NCBI GenBank assembly: GCA_942486035.1
Contig: CALNXK010000043.1
Location: 796,501 to 860,500, forward strand
DNA length: 64,000 bases
Direction: 5' to 3'
From: Porites lobata
Lineage: Eukaryota > Cnidaria > Anthozoa > Scleractinia > Poritidae
Shown here: positions 37,501-48,929 of the stretch, one piece after another
Position numbering within the stretch: position 1 is the first letter of the stretch
Layout of the letters: every line of letters begins with the position of its first letter
Notes under the pieces: model-generated
What the model saw: the letters and a program-made list of their open reading frames with translations, nothing else
Database searches by the model: none
Told to the model about the DNA's origin: nothing
Made by a program: the position numbers and the translations under genes

Positions 37501-40500
37501 AAGTTGCCGTTTGAAAAAAAAAATTCAAATATGTTAAATACTCTTATTCGATGCATCTTTGATATTAACGCTGTTTATATACCTTAGTCCTGGTAGCCAT
37601 CTTTCCTTTACCATCAGCGTATTGTTCAAGAAACGCTTCAAAATGTGTTGCTCTGTAGCAGTATGGTTTCACGCATGAGCACTGCTTTATGACTGGAATG
37701 CCTCGTACACCTTTGAAAGACAAATTATAACAACTACCATCGTTAAAGATCGAGAAAATAACGTTATAGTTTTGACGAGAGGGTGCAAAATGGGCGGCTT
37801 AAATTTCTAGCTATAACGAAGATTAGTTCGTCCGAGTTTCCATCGGAGCGAAAAGCTGTTGTACTTGGCAACCAAGACGGCGGCCACCATGACGTCATCT
37901 GTAAACCAGCAATGAAAAGTACCGAGGGACTGGGACGGGAGTGCGTTATGTTAGGATACGGATTCACAGAGGTCAAACGAGTGAAATTTGCAAAAGTTAA
38001 GCGAAATACTTCAAAGTTAAGGTTGCTACTTTCACTATCGAAAGTTTAAGGAATTATCAACATCCTGTTAGTTTACTAAACTTTTTAAAAGTTTACTAAA
38101 AAAGTTCTAAGTGATTGAAAACCGATGCTGACGTTATTATCGGCGCCATTTTCAAACATGATTCTCTTTTAGCGCGAAGCGTTTTCAGCAAAAAAAGCTC
38201 AAAAATGGAAAGAGAGTTATTTTGACTAACTGATTTATACATCTTTGCCCATTTTTCTCTAACTGGTAAATGAAATCCCAGCAATAAAAAACAAAAATAA
38301 CGATTTAGACGTTTGACCGCGGTGGTGGATACGGATGATGTCCGATACATGTAACTATAACTGGGGTGCCAGAGAGCTTGTTACATCGAGGTCTCACTGT
38401 ACATGCTTGATTTACTCACCATTTGGACTGCGTATGGCTTCTGTTGCATTCATGACAGATTTGCAAGCGAAGCCCTCTAGACAGCCTCCCCCACAAACGC
38501 CGACATCGACGCTCTTGCTATACTTGGTTCCCGGATAATACGTGACTGTATGAGGCAGGCGCACACAACTATTCGGCACTTTCTGACATGCACGAATTGT
38601 ATCTTTTACAATCACATGCTGATTATACACCAAGATACGTTCCTCTGTGGTGCTTTGTGAGATACAGCTGTTGCCGGTTTTATTAATTCGGTCTGGAACC
38701 GGAGGCTAATTTTAAAAAAGGTTACAAATACAGTTCTTGAGAAAGTAACATGGTCAAGTCAGGTCAAGTCACGTCAAGTCAACTTTATTTAGGCAGGCTA
38801 GCCCTATCAGCCATTGGCTTGTATCGAAAGGGGCCTTGCGTAAATTATAACTACATGATAAAAATTGGAAAATTAAAAATTACTTTAAAATTATGGACAA
38901 GGATTTTAAAAAATTCCTAAAAGGGAAATCACATATCATCGTAATTTGTTTAAAATCAAGAAAAATAAGAGAGCTGTCGCGGTTACCTAAAAATTATGGT
39001 GCTTACAAACGTTCCTCTTTGTTAAGACTGTTGACAGACAAAGCCCTCTGATACCTAACTATACCTCTCCCAGGGGAGTGGTCCGCATTTTACTGTGACG
39101 GGGATGATCACATGGGGCAAAAATCGGGGTTAAAAAAAATCCCAGGACCAAAAACTAAACCTCAAACTTAAAAAGCAACTTAACCAAATTGTGGCAACCA
39201 GTTTTTGAAATAGTTATAAACATAGATAGACGTTAAGTTGTCGGGTCGTGTCAATTATCTCGCGACCTCCCTCTCCGCAGTTCAGCGCTCTAACACCAAG
39301 CTACTGCTGCGTTTACTAATCAAGCAAGTCACAAATTTGGCTCACAACAGAAAATAGACTTACTTACCACTAAACTGTATGTACTATGTGGAATTACGGA
39401 TGAAAGAGATTACTTAACGACATTTGATATAGTTCACTACCTGTTGAGTTACTTCCTTGCATTCACCTACGTCATGTGTTATGAACCTCGCCTCTGCCCT
39501 AACTAAAATGGACCAAAAAAACGATAAGTGATGTCATAAGGGTTTCGTGGAGACAAGGAAAAACGAGGGCTCGTGTTGCAAGGACATGTCAAAGCAATGC
39601 GTGTTAGCAACAAAATCTCGTGCGGTACACACACAGGGACAGGCAACAGGAACGTATAGCAGGGGCAAAATCACGTGCAGTACACACATAGGGACACATT
39701 GCATACAGACATGGAGAGTACCAAGTCTTCGACTGGAAATCAAGTGTAGGCCTTTTCCGCATTGCTGTAAACACAGTCGGAGGCACAAACTCAGGACATA
39801 AACTCGATATCTGATGAACTTTTTTTCTCGTCTTCATTTACTTGTGTGTGCTCACTGGGATGAAATGCTGGTAGGGTTTTATAATCAGACAGAAAACTTA
39901 CCAAAACCAATCACAACATCCTTTGGAAAACGCTGGCAAAAGGTGTCATTAGAGGATTGCAGTCTATAGAAGAAAAAATAGGTTTGTTGCTGTCACTACT
40001 ACCGCTATTGTGCTCGAAATGAAGCTCTTTTGAAATGCAGTTTCAATGGACAAAAATAGTTTAAATCTCTTTAAAAAGGAGTGTGAAAACATTGCTAGAA
40101 AGAGGGATTTGATAAGCATTAATTGAGGTGCTCTATGTAAATGTATTTTGTTTTACCTTTACAAATGAGCTATGTTTTTTGGAAACCACTCGATATAGAT
40201 TCCCTTAAAATTTTATTTTCTCGAGATTAAATGTCTTTTGAACGGATCCTGTGATAATTGCACCTTGCTCTTGACGATACAATCTTCCTGAATCTAGAAG
40301 GCACGGCCAAAGTTGATCGTACACCGGCTTATTTTCCTACAAATTCAGGAGCGGAAATTTATGTTCACTGCCGGAAGGTTTCCTATCGACATGCAGCCAA
40401 GGCTCGACAAGGTGGCCTATGGGTAGCCTGTGTAGCAAGCGTTTCCGTGCGCAAAAACTTGGAGCGAGAGCAAAAAACTGTTTCCTCTTTTTTTCTTGTT

Positions 40501-42390
40501 TTGTTCTCGTACCAGCTTTCGCGCATTAACTCGAGCGGAAACGCTAGCCTGTGGAAGAGATCAAGTATCACGACGTAATCAACTCCGTCAACCTAAAGTG
40601 ATTCATGGAATCCGAGACCAGAGCAAACGCAAAAACAAATTACATAAACTCCCGCAGATGAAAGCATTAATTACACTAAACAACCTTTTTCCATTTTTGT
40701 TTTCTTCAGATCGATAAATTATCAAGATTCGTTCAAGCAATGGGGGGAAAGAAAGATTGTTTTCTCTGGTTTTCGTAGCTATTTATAATCTGTCTGTCTT
40801 TTAGTGAATTTTAATGCCTAGCCTTGAAATTAAATGAGCTTAAATAAAGAGCTGTCTTAGGCCTTTGACCCTGTTCAGACAGAAGCAGTTATATTTACGA
40901 GTTGTATTTGTATGTCCAAGATTGGAGCTTATCCTTTTCATAATCTCATTCAGAGGCAGCACGTTAATTAATTTCATTGTCAGTAAGTAGTATATTTCTG
41001 AGGCCGGGATTAGTCGTAGCTGAATTCCAGTGAGTTCCTATAGTAGATGATTTTGAACACTCTTTTCTTTAATTAACGGGTCATTTGACAAATTTGTGTT
41101 GAAAATATTAAAGAAATTAGTATCAACTTGACTATAAATAGCTTGCAACACGGCTTCCTTTCATCGCTCGCCGTCCATAGTCTAGACTAAAATCTTCAAC
41201 CAATTTATCAGTTTTTTGGAAGATGATACCCTATTCTAGTTTTAAACTCTCTGATTTCTATACCTATCCCAGACTAAACTTCACAGCGGCACATATCTAT
41301 ATACATATCCCATATATGGCGGTACGGTCCTCCGGGATATTGCCTTTCGGGAATCTACAGCCCCCAGCAGCCCAAGAATGTACGCCCATGTTAAGGTCTT
41401 CTTCTCGTAAATAGCCGAAGATTTCTGAACAGCTGTCATCATCAGGGGTAGATCCAGAAAATTCAGAAAAAGTGGTCTAGGCTTGTGGTGTACCAGCTTT
41501 TTAGAAACAGATACTTGCTTAAAGAACTCTCGCACGGCGTTTTGTCCAAAAATTAAGGCTCTGGAGGACGCAGCTTCGAAAGAATTCTTTAGAAATTAAA
41601 CAGCATTAAGAAGGGGCTGCGGTATGTACTCTCCGCTAAATCAGCCCTTGAGTATACGCTCATACAGCAGTTGCGATTGCGACAGAGAGAAATACACAGG
41701 AAGCAGGCAACAATCAGACATCTGAGAATTAGCGAGGGTAACGTTTAAAAGAAAATATCAGGTTGACGTGCGAAAGTTTAAAATGATAAACACACCGAAG
41801 AAGAAGCGCACAATTTAGCTGGCCGGGTACTTTTTAGGCCGCTCAAAACCACAACACGTAGCGTTATGAATATACAGAATATACAGTATGGACAAATCCC
41901 ATAAAACTTACCAAAGAAAACAAAATGGAAGAACATTTTACATGACAAATAATTTCAGGTAGCAGGAAAGATTAAGCTTATCATTATGCTAAAGTTGTAA
42001 AAATTTACCGCGTAAACCTGGCAGGGAAGGGTATGTCAAATTTCATCGTTATTTCTACTGAAAAAAAATTTGTTCGACATTTTGAAAATGAAGGTCCTTT
42101 TTTTAAAATTTGTCCGTTAGAGTAGAATACTTAGGACAAGTGAAGAGAGAGTGAAATTCGTCTTCAGTCCGATCTGCAGAAAGTATAGCTTGTAGACCAG
42201 GTCTAATCTCTCTCTGTTCTGGTCGTATCTACCTGATTCAATCATTAATTTATGATTGCCTATGCATTTTAACCATGGTTCTCCTATCAGTAATCTTACA
42301 TACAGTGAAAATGAATGCGTCTCACCGTTTTGCACTGCAAAGTCCATAAACGATGGAGAGAGCTAAGAGTGCAGCAAAAGCCTTTTTCAT
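34592..42390 (-). CDS. secreted protein with three cystine-knot-like modules
   Basis: Seven coding exons assembled on the - strand: 42390-42326, 39963-39902, 39493-39441, 38705-38420, 37710-37583, 36768-36707 and 34739-34592 (stop TAA). They total 804 nt, 267 aa, and every phase closes. The N-terminus MKKAFAALLALSIVYGLCSA is a classic signal peptide. The mature chain is a run of three similar modules. Module 1: C31, HDVGEC54, C74, IRAC100. Module 2: C107, VDVGVC131-GGGC135, C141, IKQCSC ending at 168. Module 3: C173, VDMGKC205, C211, C237, IETCHC ending at 265. The VDxGxC...C.C spacing recalls secreted cystine-knot (CTCK-like) domains; the fold is inference and I do not recognise the family by name. 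N-glycosylation sites include NKT at 68, NAT at 146 and NIS at 256. No membrane anchor is seen, so it is probably extracellular. It is flanked by two GPCR paralogues, but no functional link is shown. Introns hold several MITEs and a SINE-like element. Confidence 0.8.
35475..35890. mobile_element. MITE-like element, GGCCCCGTCCACACATA type
   Basis: Repeated words AATCCGCAA, TGGATCCGC and GGATATTTTT occur in both orientations (35,475-35,735). A related fragment at about 32,455-32,620 shares ATATTTTTAAATCCGCA and the GGTGAATATTCAAGAC-type motif in opposite senses. The right border is unclear because another MITE is inserted at 35,736. Confidence 0.5.
35736..35864. mobile_element. palindromic MITE, CATTATACGTTTCTGGGAAA
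   Basis: The 129-bp palindrome has left end CATTATACGTTTCTGGGAAA and a right end that is its exact reverse complement. The inner arms CCACCTACCCCT and related words also pair. It is a form I associate with stony-coral genomes (recall, not a search). Confidence 0.9.
36129..36700. mobile_element. MITE with CAATAGGCCA termini and a central palindrome
   Basis: Left CAATAGGCCATTTGCACTAA is mirrored by TTAGTGCAAGTGGCCTATTG, enclosing 572 bp. A second perfect palindrome at 36,469-36,511 reads GGCCGCCATGTTGGAGGGCA and back. Its right end is 6 bp from exon 36,707-36,768 of the cysteine-rich gene, so it abuts that exon's splice donor. Confidence 0.85.
38755..39310 (-). mobile_element. tRNA-derived SINE-like element
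   Basis: On the - strand the head (about 39,305-39,235) reads like a tRNA promoter region: TTGGTGTTAGAGCGCTGAAC, then GGGAGGTCGCGAG in place of a B box. The tail near 38,755-38,800 ends in AATAAAG followed by TTGAC-type simple repeats, as at a retroposon 3' end. It lies between exons 39,441 and 38,705 of the cysteine-rich gene. Confidence 0.45.
40424..40551. mobile_element. degenerate MITE, TAGCCTGTGTAGCAAGCGTT
   Basis: AGCGTTTCCG on the left mirrors CGGAAACGCT on the right, with TAGCCTG at both ends (the right one not inverted, so it is damaged). It lies in intron 1 of the cysteine-rich gene. Confidence 0.45.
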
Positions 42391-42720
42391 GGTTCCTTTC
42401 GGTGTAAAGAGTCGCGGTGTAATGAAACAAAACTGCACAAGGCACGTGATTTTGTAAGCTTTTTCTTTTTTTTTTTAGGTCAAAAGTTGACAAACACACA
42501 AAGTGAACGTGGCGATGTTTTAACAGAATGTTGTTCGAGAAATTTCTCAACTCCAGTTTATGTGAAACCTAATAACAAATGAACCAAATTGCAATTTTCC
42601 GGCTTCATTAATTGTGACCAATATAGAAAGTATATAAGGACAGAATGATGCTTAAGCTTCGCTGTTATATAATCCTCAACTAGAAGAACATGTCAATACT
42701 TAATTGACTACTTTCGGCCT
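41870..42720. repeat. 5' region of cysteine-rich gene, source copy of a direct duplication
   Basis: Exon 1, its upstream flank and part of intron 1 match 48,930-50,600 in the same orientation. Shared words include CATAAAACTTACC-type sequence at 41,900, GGTCGTATCTACCTG at about 42,220 versus 49,240, TCATTAATTTATGATT, GTGATTTTGTAAGC-type and GTGTGACCA-type words. The second copy is diverged and carries extra sequence at about 49,300-50,130. Confidence 0.75.
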
Positions 42721-43959
42721 GTCAGTCTGGGCATGGCCTGCTCTTGGAAAACTGATATGAGTGAGCTTAAGATTAGCTCCGTTGTGATTAGCAGCAACGA
42801 CCTTATCATACTGACTCTGATATTTTTTATTTTTTTTGTTTTGAAATTAAACTGGATAATTGGTCAATGGACACAAGGCAACGCACACAAAAACAAGAAT
42901 TTAGGGGATTTTAGGGGAATTCGACACACCTAGATGGGATTTCACCAGTTATAATTACATTATATTGTTGTTGTTTTCATATTCTTTCAATGCCGGGTCA
43001 GTATGGTCCGTCGTAAATAATACTTCTAAAAAAATATCAATCCCCAATGTGTGCAACTTGGCACTTGCTAGTTCTATATATATGAACTGTTCAAGTACTT
43101 TGTCATTTGTACATCTACCCCAAGTTCTCGAGCGAGAATCGTTGTTGAGTAAGGGAAATATTATTAGGGTTTGTTTGGGGATTTTAGCGATCGTTATTGA
43201 AAAAAATTGCTGAATAATAATACATAATAACACTTTACGTTGTCTTCTTGTTTTATTTTTGGTGTGTTCTTGGTATTTTTGGCCGTTTCAGCCCGATTCC
43301 AGCGAGTTTGACAATGGTTTGAGTTTTGGATAAAAAAGTATAAAGATAAGATGATCGCCATCAGTATATTATAGTCTAGATATTTCTGGGAAACTATTTA
43401 AGTGATCTGATATCGAAACCAGTTTCGAAGGTATCTGTGACAAGTCACCAAGACTTCTTTTTGTTCTGCGTAGTACGGTCCATGTCTGTCTGTATTGGCG
43501 TCCTTTTAATTAATCTTTTTGCCCGAGAAGTCAGATAATGTTGTTCTTCCGGGTCTAGTATTGACTCACATGATACAATCACCACTCCTTAGAGTTGGAC
43601 AGTCTCGAGGTCTCTGGTGACTTGGTAATTTGGATCGCAAAGTCTAGTAAATTTGTGGGTGAACTGAGCAGTTCCAAATTCTGGGGTCCTTTTAGCTGAC
43701 TAGTTAATTGTCTTATCTGCCTCTTCATACAATAACTGTTTCTTGATGAACAATGCCGCAGGAAATAATAATGAAATCAAAGTTTTTGTTGTTGTTAAAC
43801 CCATTCCTCTTTTTTGGGTGTTATCTCCGTTAATTCGACGAGTCTCGCTGAAGCCCTCAAAGTATGTTCTGGTGAAAATGAAAGTGGTTTTTCTGTTGAT
43901 TGAAAGCCTGGATTGAAAGTGCCCAAACGTCTCCGTGCGGCTTTGTTTTGCGAACGCAA

Positions 43960-45250
43960 GGAGAGTTTATGTTAGCCAACTCATAAGTGAATACGCGATT
44001 TTACCAATTCTACACTAGCCCTTACTATTTTGGAGGTGCAATCATCATTTCAACCCTTCCCATGCAAACCTTGTAACACACAAAGACTCGACTAGTGACC
44101 AATTAATTTAAGTAGTATAAAACAACGATTGTAAAAATTCAGACACCTTCGATTTACGATTAGTAGATAAACAAGGCGTTCTTTCTTAGGCTGAAGTGGT
44201 TGCAAATCCCCGGGGTAAGTCAGTTGAGTGGTTAAGAAGACAAGACCAATAAGTAATGACGCCATATCTTGGAAAATGTTCACCGCGTCTCGAACGGTCC
44301 CTGCACAAGCAGCAGGGTCCTCAAGAGTAAGGGTCGGCAAAGTCCCTGCAGAGATTGTCGCGCTATAATCATTCCGGTTCTCAAAGTCAATTGATTAAAG
44401 AGAAAGAATCTCGAAGCTATCTTCAACTTTTTCAGTAAAATAATTAACTGCTCGAAGGAACACTTAATAGAAATTTCTAAAGCTGTAGAAAGGCGATACG
44501 CATTTCTGGATAACGGTTCTATTCGTCTAAGATATTCGAAGTTTTCCTTCTAACATACCTACGATATTGGGGTTGTGTTTTTCACATTTAACTACCAAAA
44601 TTTTACATTGTTAAAATAAAGGTCACCAAAAATGTCGGCCGTATACCCGAGAATTTTCTAATGAAAGAACGGCTCTTCGACCGTCCATGAATTTTTCGAC
44701 CAAACCCATCAGGGTACCTAAATAACAATTTCGGATGAAACGAAAAGACACCTAAAACGTACTAGACGCCGAAAGGTCCCCTAAAACATCCGAACAGGAG
44801 CTCCAAATTAACCAAACAGGCTTCTGAAGCATACATGGAAAACCACTTGAGACACTCCTCTGACGTATCATGCGGGAAACATTCGGTAGTTGGGTACTCC
44901 TAAGGATAAATAAATACCGTATTGCAGACGGCATAAAACTTCACCAAGAAGACAAAATGGAATGACATTTAACGAAATAAAGTTGCGTCAAGAAAGATTA
45001 AAAGCTTTACCATCAGTTTACATAGTATAAGATGTTTTGGTTGTGGGTTGTTCGAGCAACTCACTCGCTAAGCGCTTCTTTTTTTGGAGTTCTTTATTCT
45101 CGTCTGAAACTAACAACGACTCGCAGCAAGTCACTACTGCATTTAACTATTTTTCATGATCACTACATCTCGCTACATCTAACTTAAACTAGGCAATAAT
45201 TTTCGACCTAAAGAGCTCAAACTGTAGAAATGTTTAGGCTTCACTTGCTA
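43960..45250. repeat. left arm of a long inverted repeat
   Basis: This is the reverse complement, with divergence, of 47,440-48,560. Anchors: CAACCACTTCAGCCTAAGAA (48,299, seen inverted at about 44,190), CATTTTCCAAGAT-GGCGTCATT, CCATTTTGTCTTCTTGGTGA (47,703, inverted at about 44,950) and GAGTTGCTCGAACAACC (47,602, inverted near 45,050). An 82-aa ORF at 44,092-44,340 is a chance reading of the arm. Confidence 0.85.
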
Positions 45251-46129
45251 TTCACGGGAGTTCTAATACAGTTTCTGTTGATCACCAAAGTGGGCGAAAA
45301 CAAAACTAACGTTAAACTAAGTAAAAATGCCAAGTATAAGTCACTAAAACCGAAACAGGAAGTCTGATGTAGGTCAAACCGTCAGCTGTAATTCCAAACG
45401 AGCCTAATTCAAGACACTCGAATTAAGTAAACCATAAGATGAATGACACTTACATCAAAAACTTGTCAACCACATAACCTTAATCTAATTGAACCTAATC
45501 TTGACAAAAACCTGAGCCATCGTCCTCGATGCAGCTGGGAGAACGATATATAGACCAGAATATAGAAAAAACATATTGACACTAAAATCAAAAACGAAAA
45601 GCAATCAAATTTAACGTTATGAAATACAATTATTCAAATTTTGAAAGCCCAAAGGGAAAATCGTAGTCAAAGAGAGGGCTTTTCTAAAGTACAATATTCA
45701 GTGCTTAAAAGAAACACTAATAAAACTGTCACAAACGGAAACTACTCTCTTATTGAATGAGGTCAGTTTAAAACTCTGACTTGTGATTCCTATAAGTCAC
45801 GGAAAAACGAGTCTTGAACTAAATGGAACTGGAGCTTTAAGTGCCTCCCCACCACAACCACCTTATTCTCTGAGTCCTTCTGTATGGCCCTTGAATCACT
45901 CTAAGCAAATTACAAGATCCCTCTTAGCAAATTACGTGGTCCCAACCGTATACTACGCCAGTCTTGAATGTGTAACACGTATATATAATGCAGACCCAAT
46001 TAGCGCAAGACAGTTGTTGATCAAAAACTCAGGGGCACTCAACGACGGTTTCCTCTTAATGCATTGAAAACGCTATTAACGCTACCCAGAGTACTTTTAG
46101 ATCTCTAGAAATGTGTTCAAAGCGGCGCT

Positions 46130-46512
46130 ATAAAATTTGTATCTGTTCGGTCATCCTAGGAGAACTTGAGACTTTTCGAAATAACAAGGGCTTGAGTATT
46201 ATTTTCCCGAAAATTTTAGATGTAATTTGACGTATTACGTAAGTGGGACATTTTCTGATTCCTCTCTCCATGGCATTTTTAAATCAGAAAATTCTAGGTT
46301 TCCACGAAAAGTAGCCTAACTAGGAAAGTCAAATGTGAAAATTAAACTACAGAAATCGTAGGGAACTTATTAGATAAGCTTCGAAAATTATACATGAATG
46401 GAATGATCATCAAGAAATTTTTAGCCGTCCTCAAGAAATAAAAAATTCTAGGCAATATTTGCTTCTCCGAACAGATCGATATTTTACAGAAAACAGTCGT
46501 TGGGTGCCCCTG
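46130..46512. mobile_element. degenerate copy of the CAGGGGCACCCAACG element
   Basis: It ends in CGTTGGGTGCCCCTG at 46,498-46,512 and contains CTGTTCGG, TCCTAGGAGA and CGAAAATTTTAGAT-type words in family order. The left terminus is lost. Intact copies lie at 53,476 and 55,890. Confidence 0.55.
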
Positions 46513-46529
46513 AACAACTTCAACTACTA

Positions 46530-46655
46530 CTCGTACTTTCAGATAGCATGTTCCAGAAAGCATATAGTAGAGCACGCTCACTCTCCTCTGTTTTTTTTTT
46601 CCCCCGTTTCCTCCGAACATCGCGTTCTACTATCTGAAAGCCAAGAAACAGGCTA
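46530..46655. mobile_element. MITE related to the 5,158 element
   Basis: TACTTTCAGATAGCATGTTC on the left and CTACTATCTGAAAG...ACAGGCTAGTA on the right form an imperfect inverted repeat. Both match the CTATCTGA...CAGGCTA family. Confidence 0.5.
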
Positions 46656-47035
46656 GTACTTTGAGGTTCCAAATGATTGCAATCGTCTGTATTGATTAGG
46701 TTGTGAGCGGGGGTGAGTGTTTCGGTGTGTTATAAGGTTTGCGTGCGAAGGATTGAAATGATCAAGGGCGAAGATCTTGGTAACACCAGATATTCCGCTC
46801 ACTTCTCGACGGGAATTTTGTGACGACTGGTAAGCTTACATATAAGCTTACAGCCTTGTTTTATGTTAGTTTAAATTCTATTTACTGTATGGTAGTGTCT
46901 TCACTGTTATTTAGTCCATCTATATATAAATCTTGTTTTGTAATATGTCTTCAGCTCCCCCAGCCTCGATTAGTTCATAAGCTATTTGCGGGTGGGAAAG
47001 TAATGTAATTAGTTATTTTCCAATTTTCAATAAAA

Positions 47036-47057
47036 TTTGTTGTTGTTGTTGTTGTTG
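47036..47057. repeat. (TTG)n microsatellite
   Basis: About seven TTG repeats (TTGTTGTTGTTGTTGTTG) between the arms of the long inverted repeat. Confidence 0.9.
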
Positions 47058-47439
47058 TTACATAACAATCACACTGTTGTAGCTTCGTTTGCATGTATAA
47101 ACAGCTAGTATTGCAATAGCAGAAAACGTATAACCTAAAAGACAAAACAGAATAACATTTAACCAAATTAAGATACTAGCAGCGAGAAAGCAGGCCAAGT
47201 TAAGTTTTATCAATCCTCAAGTGACAATTTGTCTCCTGAATCAAAGATAAGGCAAATACCATCCATTGAAGATGCTTTCGAGATTCTTTCGGGTTAATGG
47301 AGTTCGAGAAATGAAATGCTCATAGATCTACACAGCGCGGACTTAGACTCTCATTGCGGGACTGCCGCCGAGACCTTATAATTCACAGCTGCGCCCGTTC
47401 CGTTTCTTAAATACCGACAAACCTTCAATGTTTCAGGCC

Positions 47440-48560
47440 ATCGCTATAAGCCCAAACATGTCTGCGGGTAAATTGAGCTTTTTAGGCCGAAAATTGTTGT
47501 TTAGTTAATGATCATGAGGCGTAGTCGCTGGCTTGCGTTGAGTCGTTGTTGGTTACAAAGATACGGAGCCAAGATACACGATAACTCTTCGCTTAGCGAG
47601 CGAGTTGCTCGAACAACCCTCAACCCAAAAATATACCACTATGCAAACTGATGATAAGGCTCTTGTTTTCTTACTGCTATCTTTATTTCGTTAAATGTTA
47701 TTCCATTTTGTCTTCTTGGTGAGGTTTTATACTTCTGCAACAAGGTATATATATATCTCTCCCTAGAAGCATCCAACTACCGAATGTTTCCAATAAGTGC
47801 TTTTCAGTGTACATGCTTCTTTGGTTAATTTGGAACCGCTCTAAGAATTTATCTGTTCCGATGTTTTAGGGGAACTTCAGTCGTCTCGAAAGTTTAAAGT
47901 CGCTTTTCGCCTCATCAGAAACTGGCTACCCTGATTTCAAAAATCGCAATGTTTTGGTATTAAAATGTGAAAAGGACAACCTCAAAATCGCAGATAAGTT
48001 AGTAGGAAACCTACGAATTGAATGGTCATCCAAAAATGTTTAGACTTTTTAGAGCTTTTTAAAAAAATTACTTTTGCTCCTTCGAGCAGTTAACTAAAAA
48101 AAGGGACTTTGGCTTTGACTTTGAGAACGTAAATGATCATAGCGCGACAATCCCTGCAGAGACTTTGCCTGACTCATACTTTTGCGGGCCCTGCTGCTTT
48201 GCAGGCACTGTTCGAGAGTGAACATTTTCCAAGATGGCGTCATTGTTTATTGGTCTTTTCTTCTAAAACATTCAACTGAAGTACCCCGAGAAGTTTACAA
48301 CCACTTCAGCCTAAGAAAGAACGCCTAGTTTCTGTACTGCTCGTCCATTGAAGGTTTCAGAATTATTACAATCGTCGTTTTATGCCACTTAAATTAACTG
48401 GGCGCTAGTCGACGGCATTGAATGGAGTCCTCGGGTGTGTTACAAGGTTTCACATGCGAAGAATTGAAATGATGAATCCTAGCAAAAAATAACACGGGGC
48501 TAGTGTAGAACTTGGTTAAATCACATATTCACCTATGAATTCATTTTTTTAATTGGTAAG
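47440..48560. repeat. right arm of a long inverted repeat
   Basis: This is the inverted partner of 43,960-45,250, separated from it by about 2.2 kb. Parts of the same unit recur in direct orientation just downstream (48,600-48,910: TTGAAGATGGCTTTGAGATT, GGAACGCCCAGTTT) and at about 46,690-46,850 and 47,160-47,300. The whole 43.9-49 kb interval is therefore built of decayed copies of one sequence. Confidence 0.85.
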
Positions 48561-48929
48561 CTTACACAAAAGAACACTATTATAGCTTTATCATTCCACA
48601 AAGTATTAACAATTTGTCCCGTAAATCAAAGCATGAGGTATTGGAGAAATGCCATCAATTGAAGATGGCTTTGAGATTCTTTCGGTTTAGACTTCGAGAT
48701 CTGAAATGATCAAAGCGCTACAAACGACTTTGCCTGCTTCTTAGACTCTAATTTTCGCTCTTAACCTATTTGAAGACATCGTCATCGTTTGTTAGCCTTT
48801 TCTAACGAGCCGTTCAATTGAATTATTTCGCAAGTTTACTTCCACTACCGCAAAGGAACGCCCAGTTTAACTCCTTGCTGTATATTGAAAGTCTCGAGTA
48901 ATGGCAATTGCGGTTTAATTGAGTTGGTT

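Noticed and set aside
44092..44340. 82-aa ORF on the - strand
   Set aside because: It is the arm of the long inverted repeat; the matching arm at about 48.2 kb does not keep the frame.
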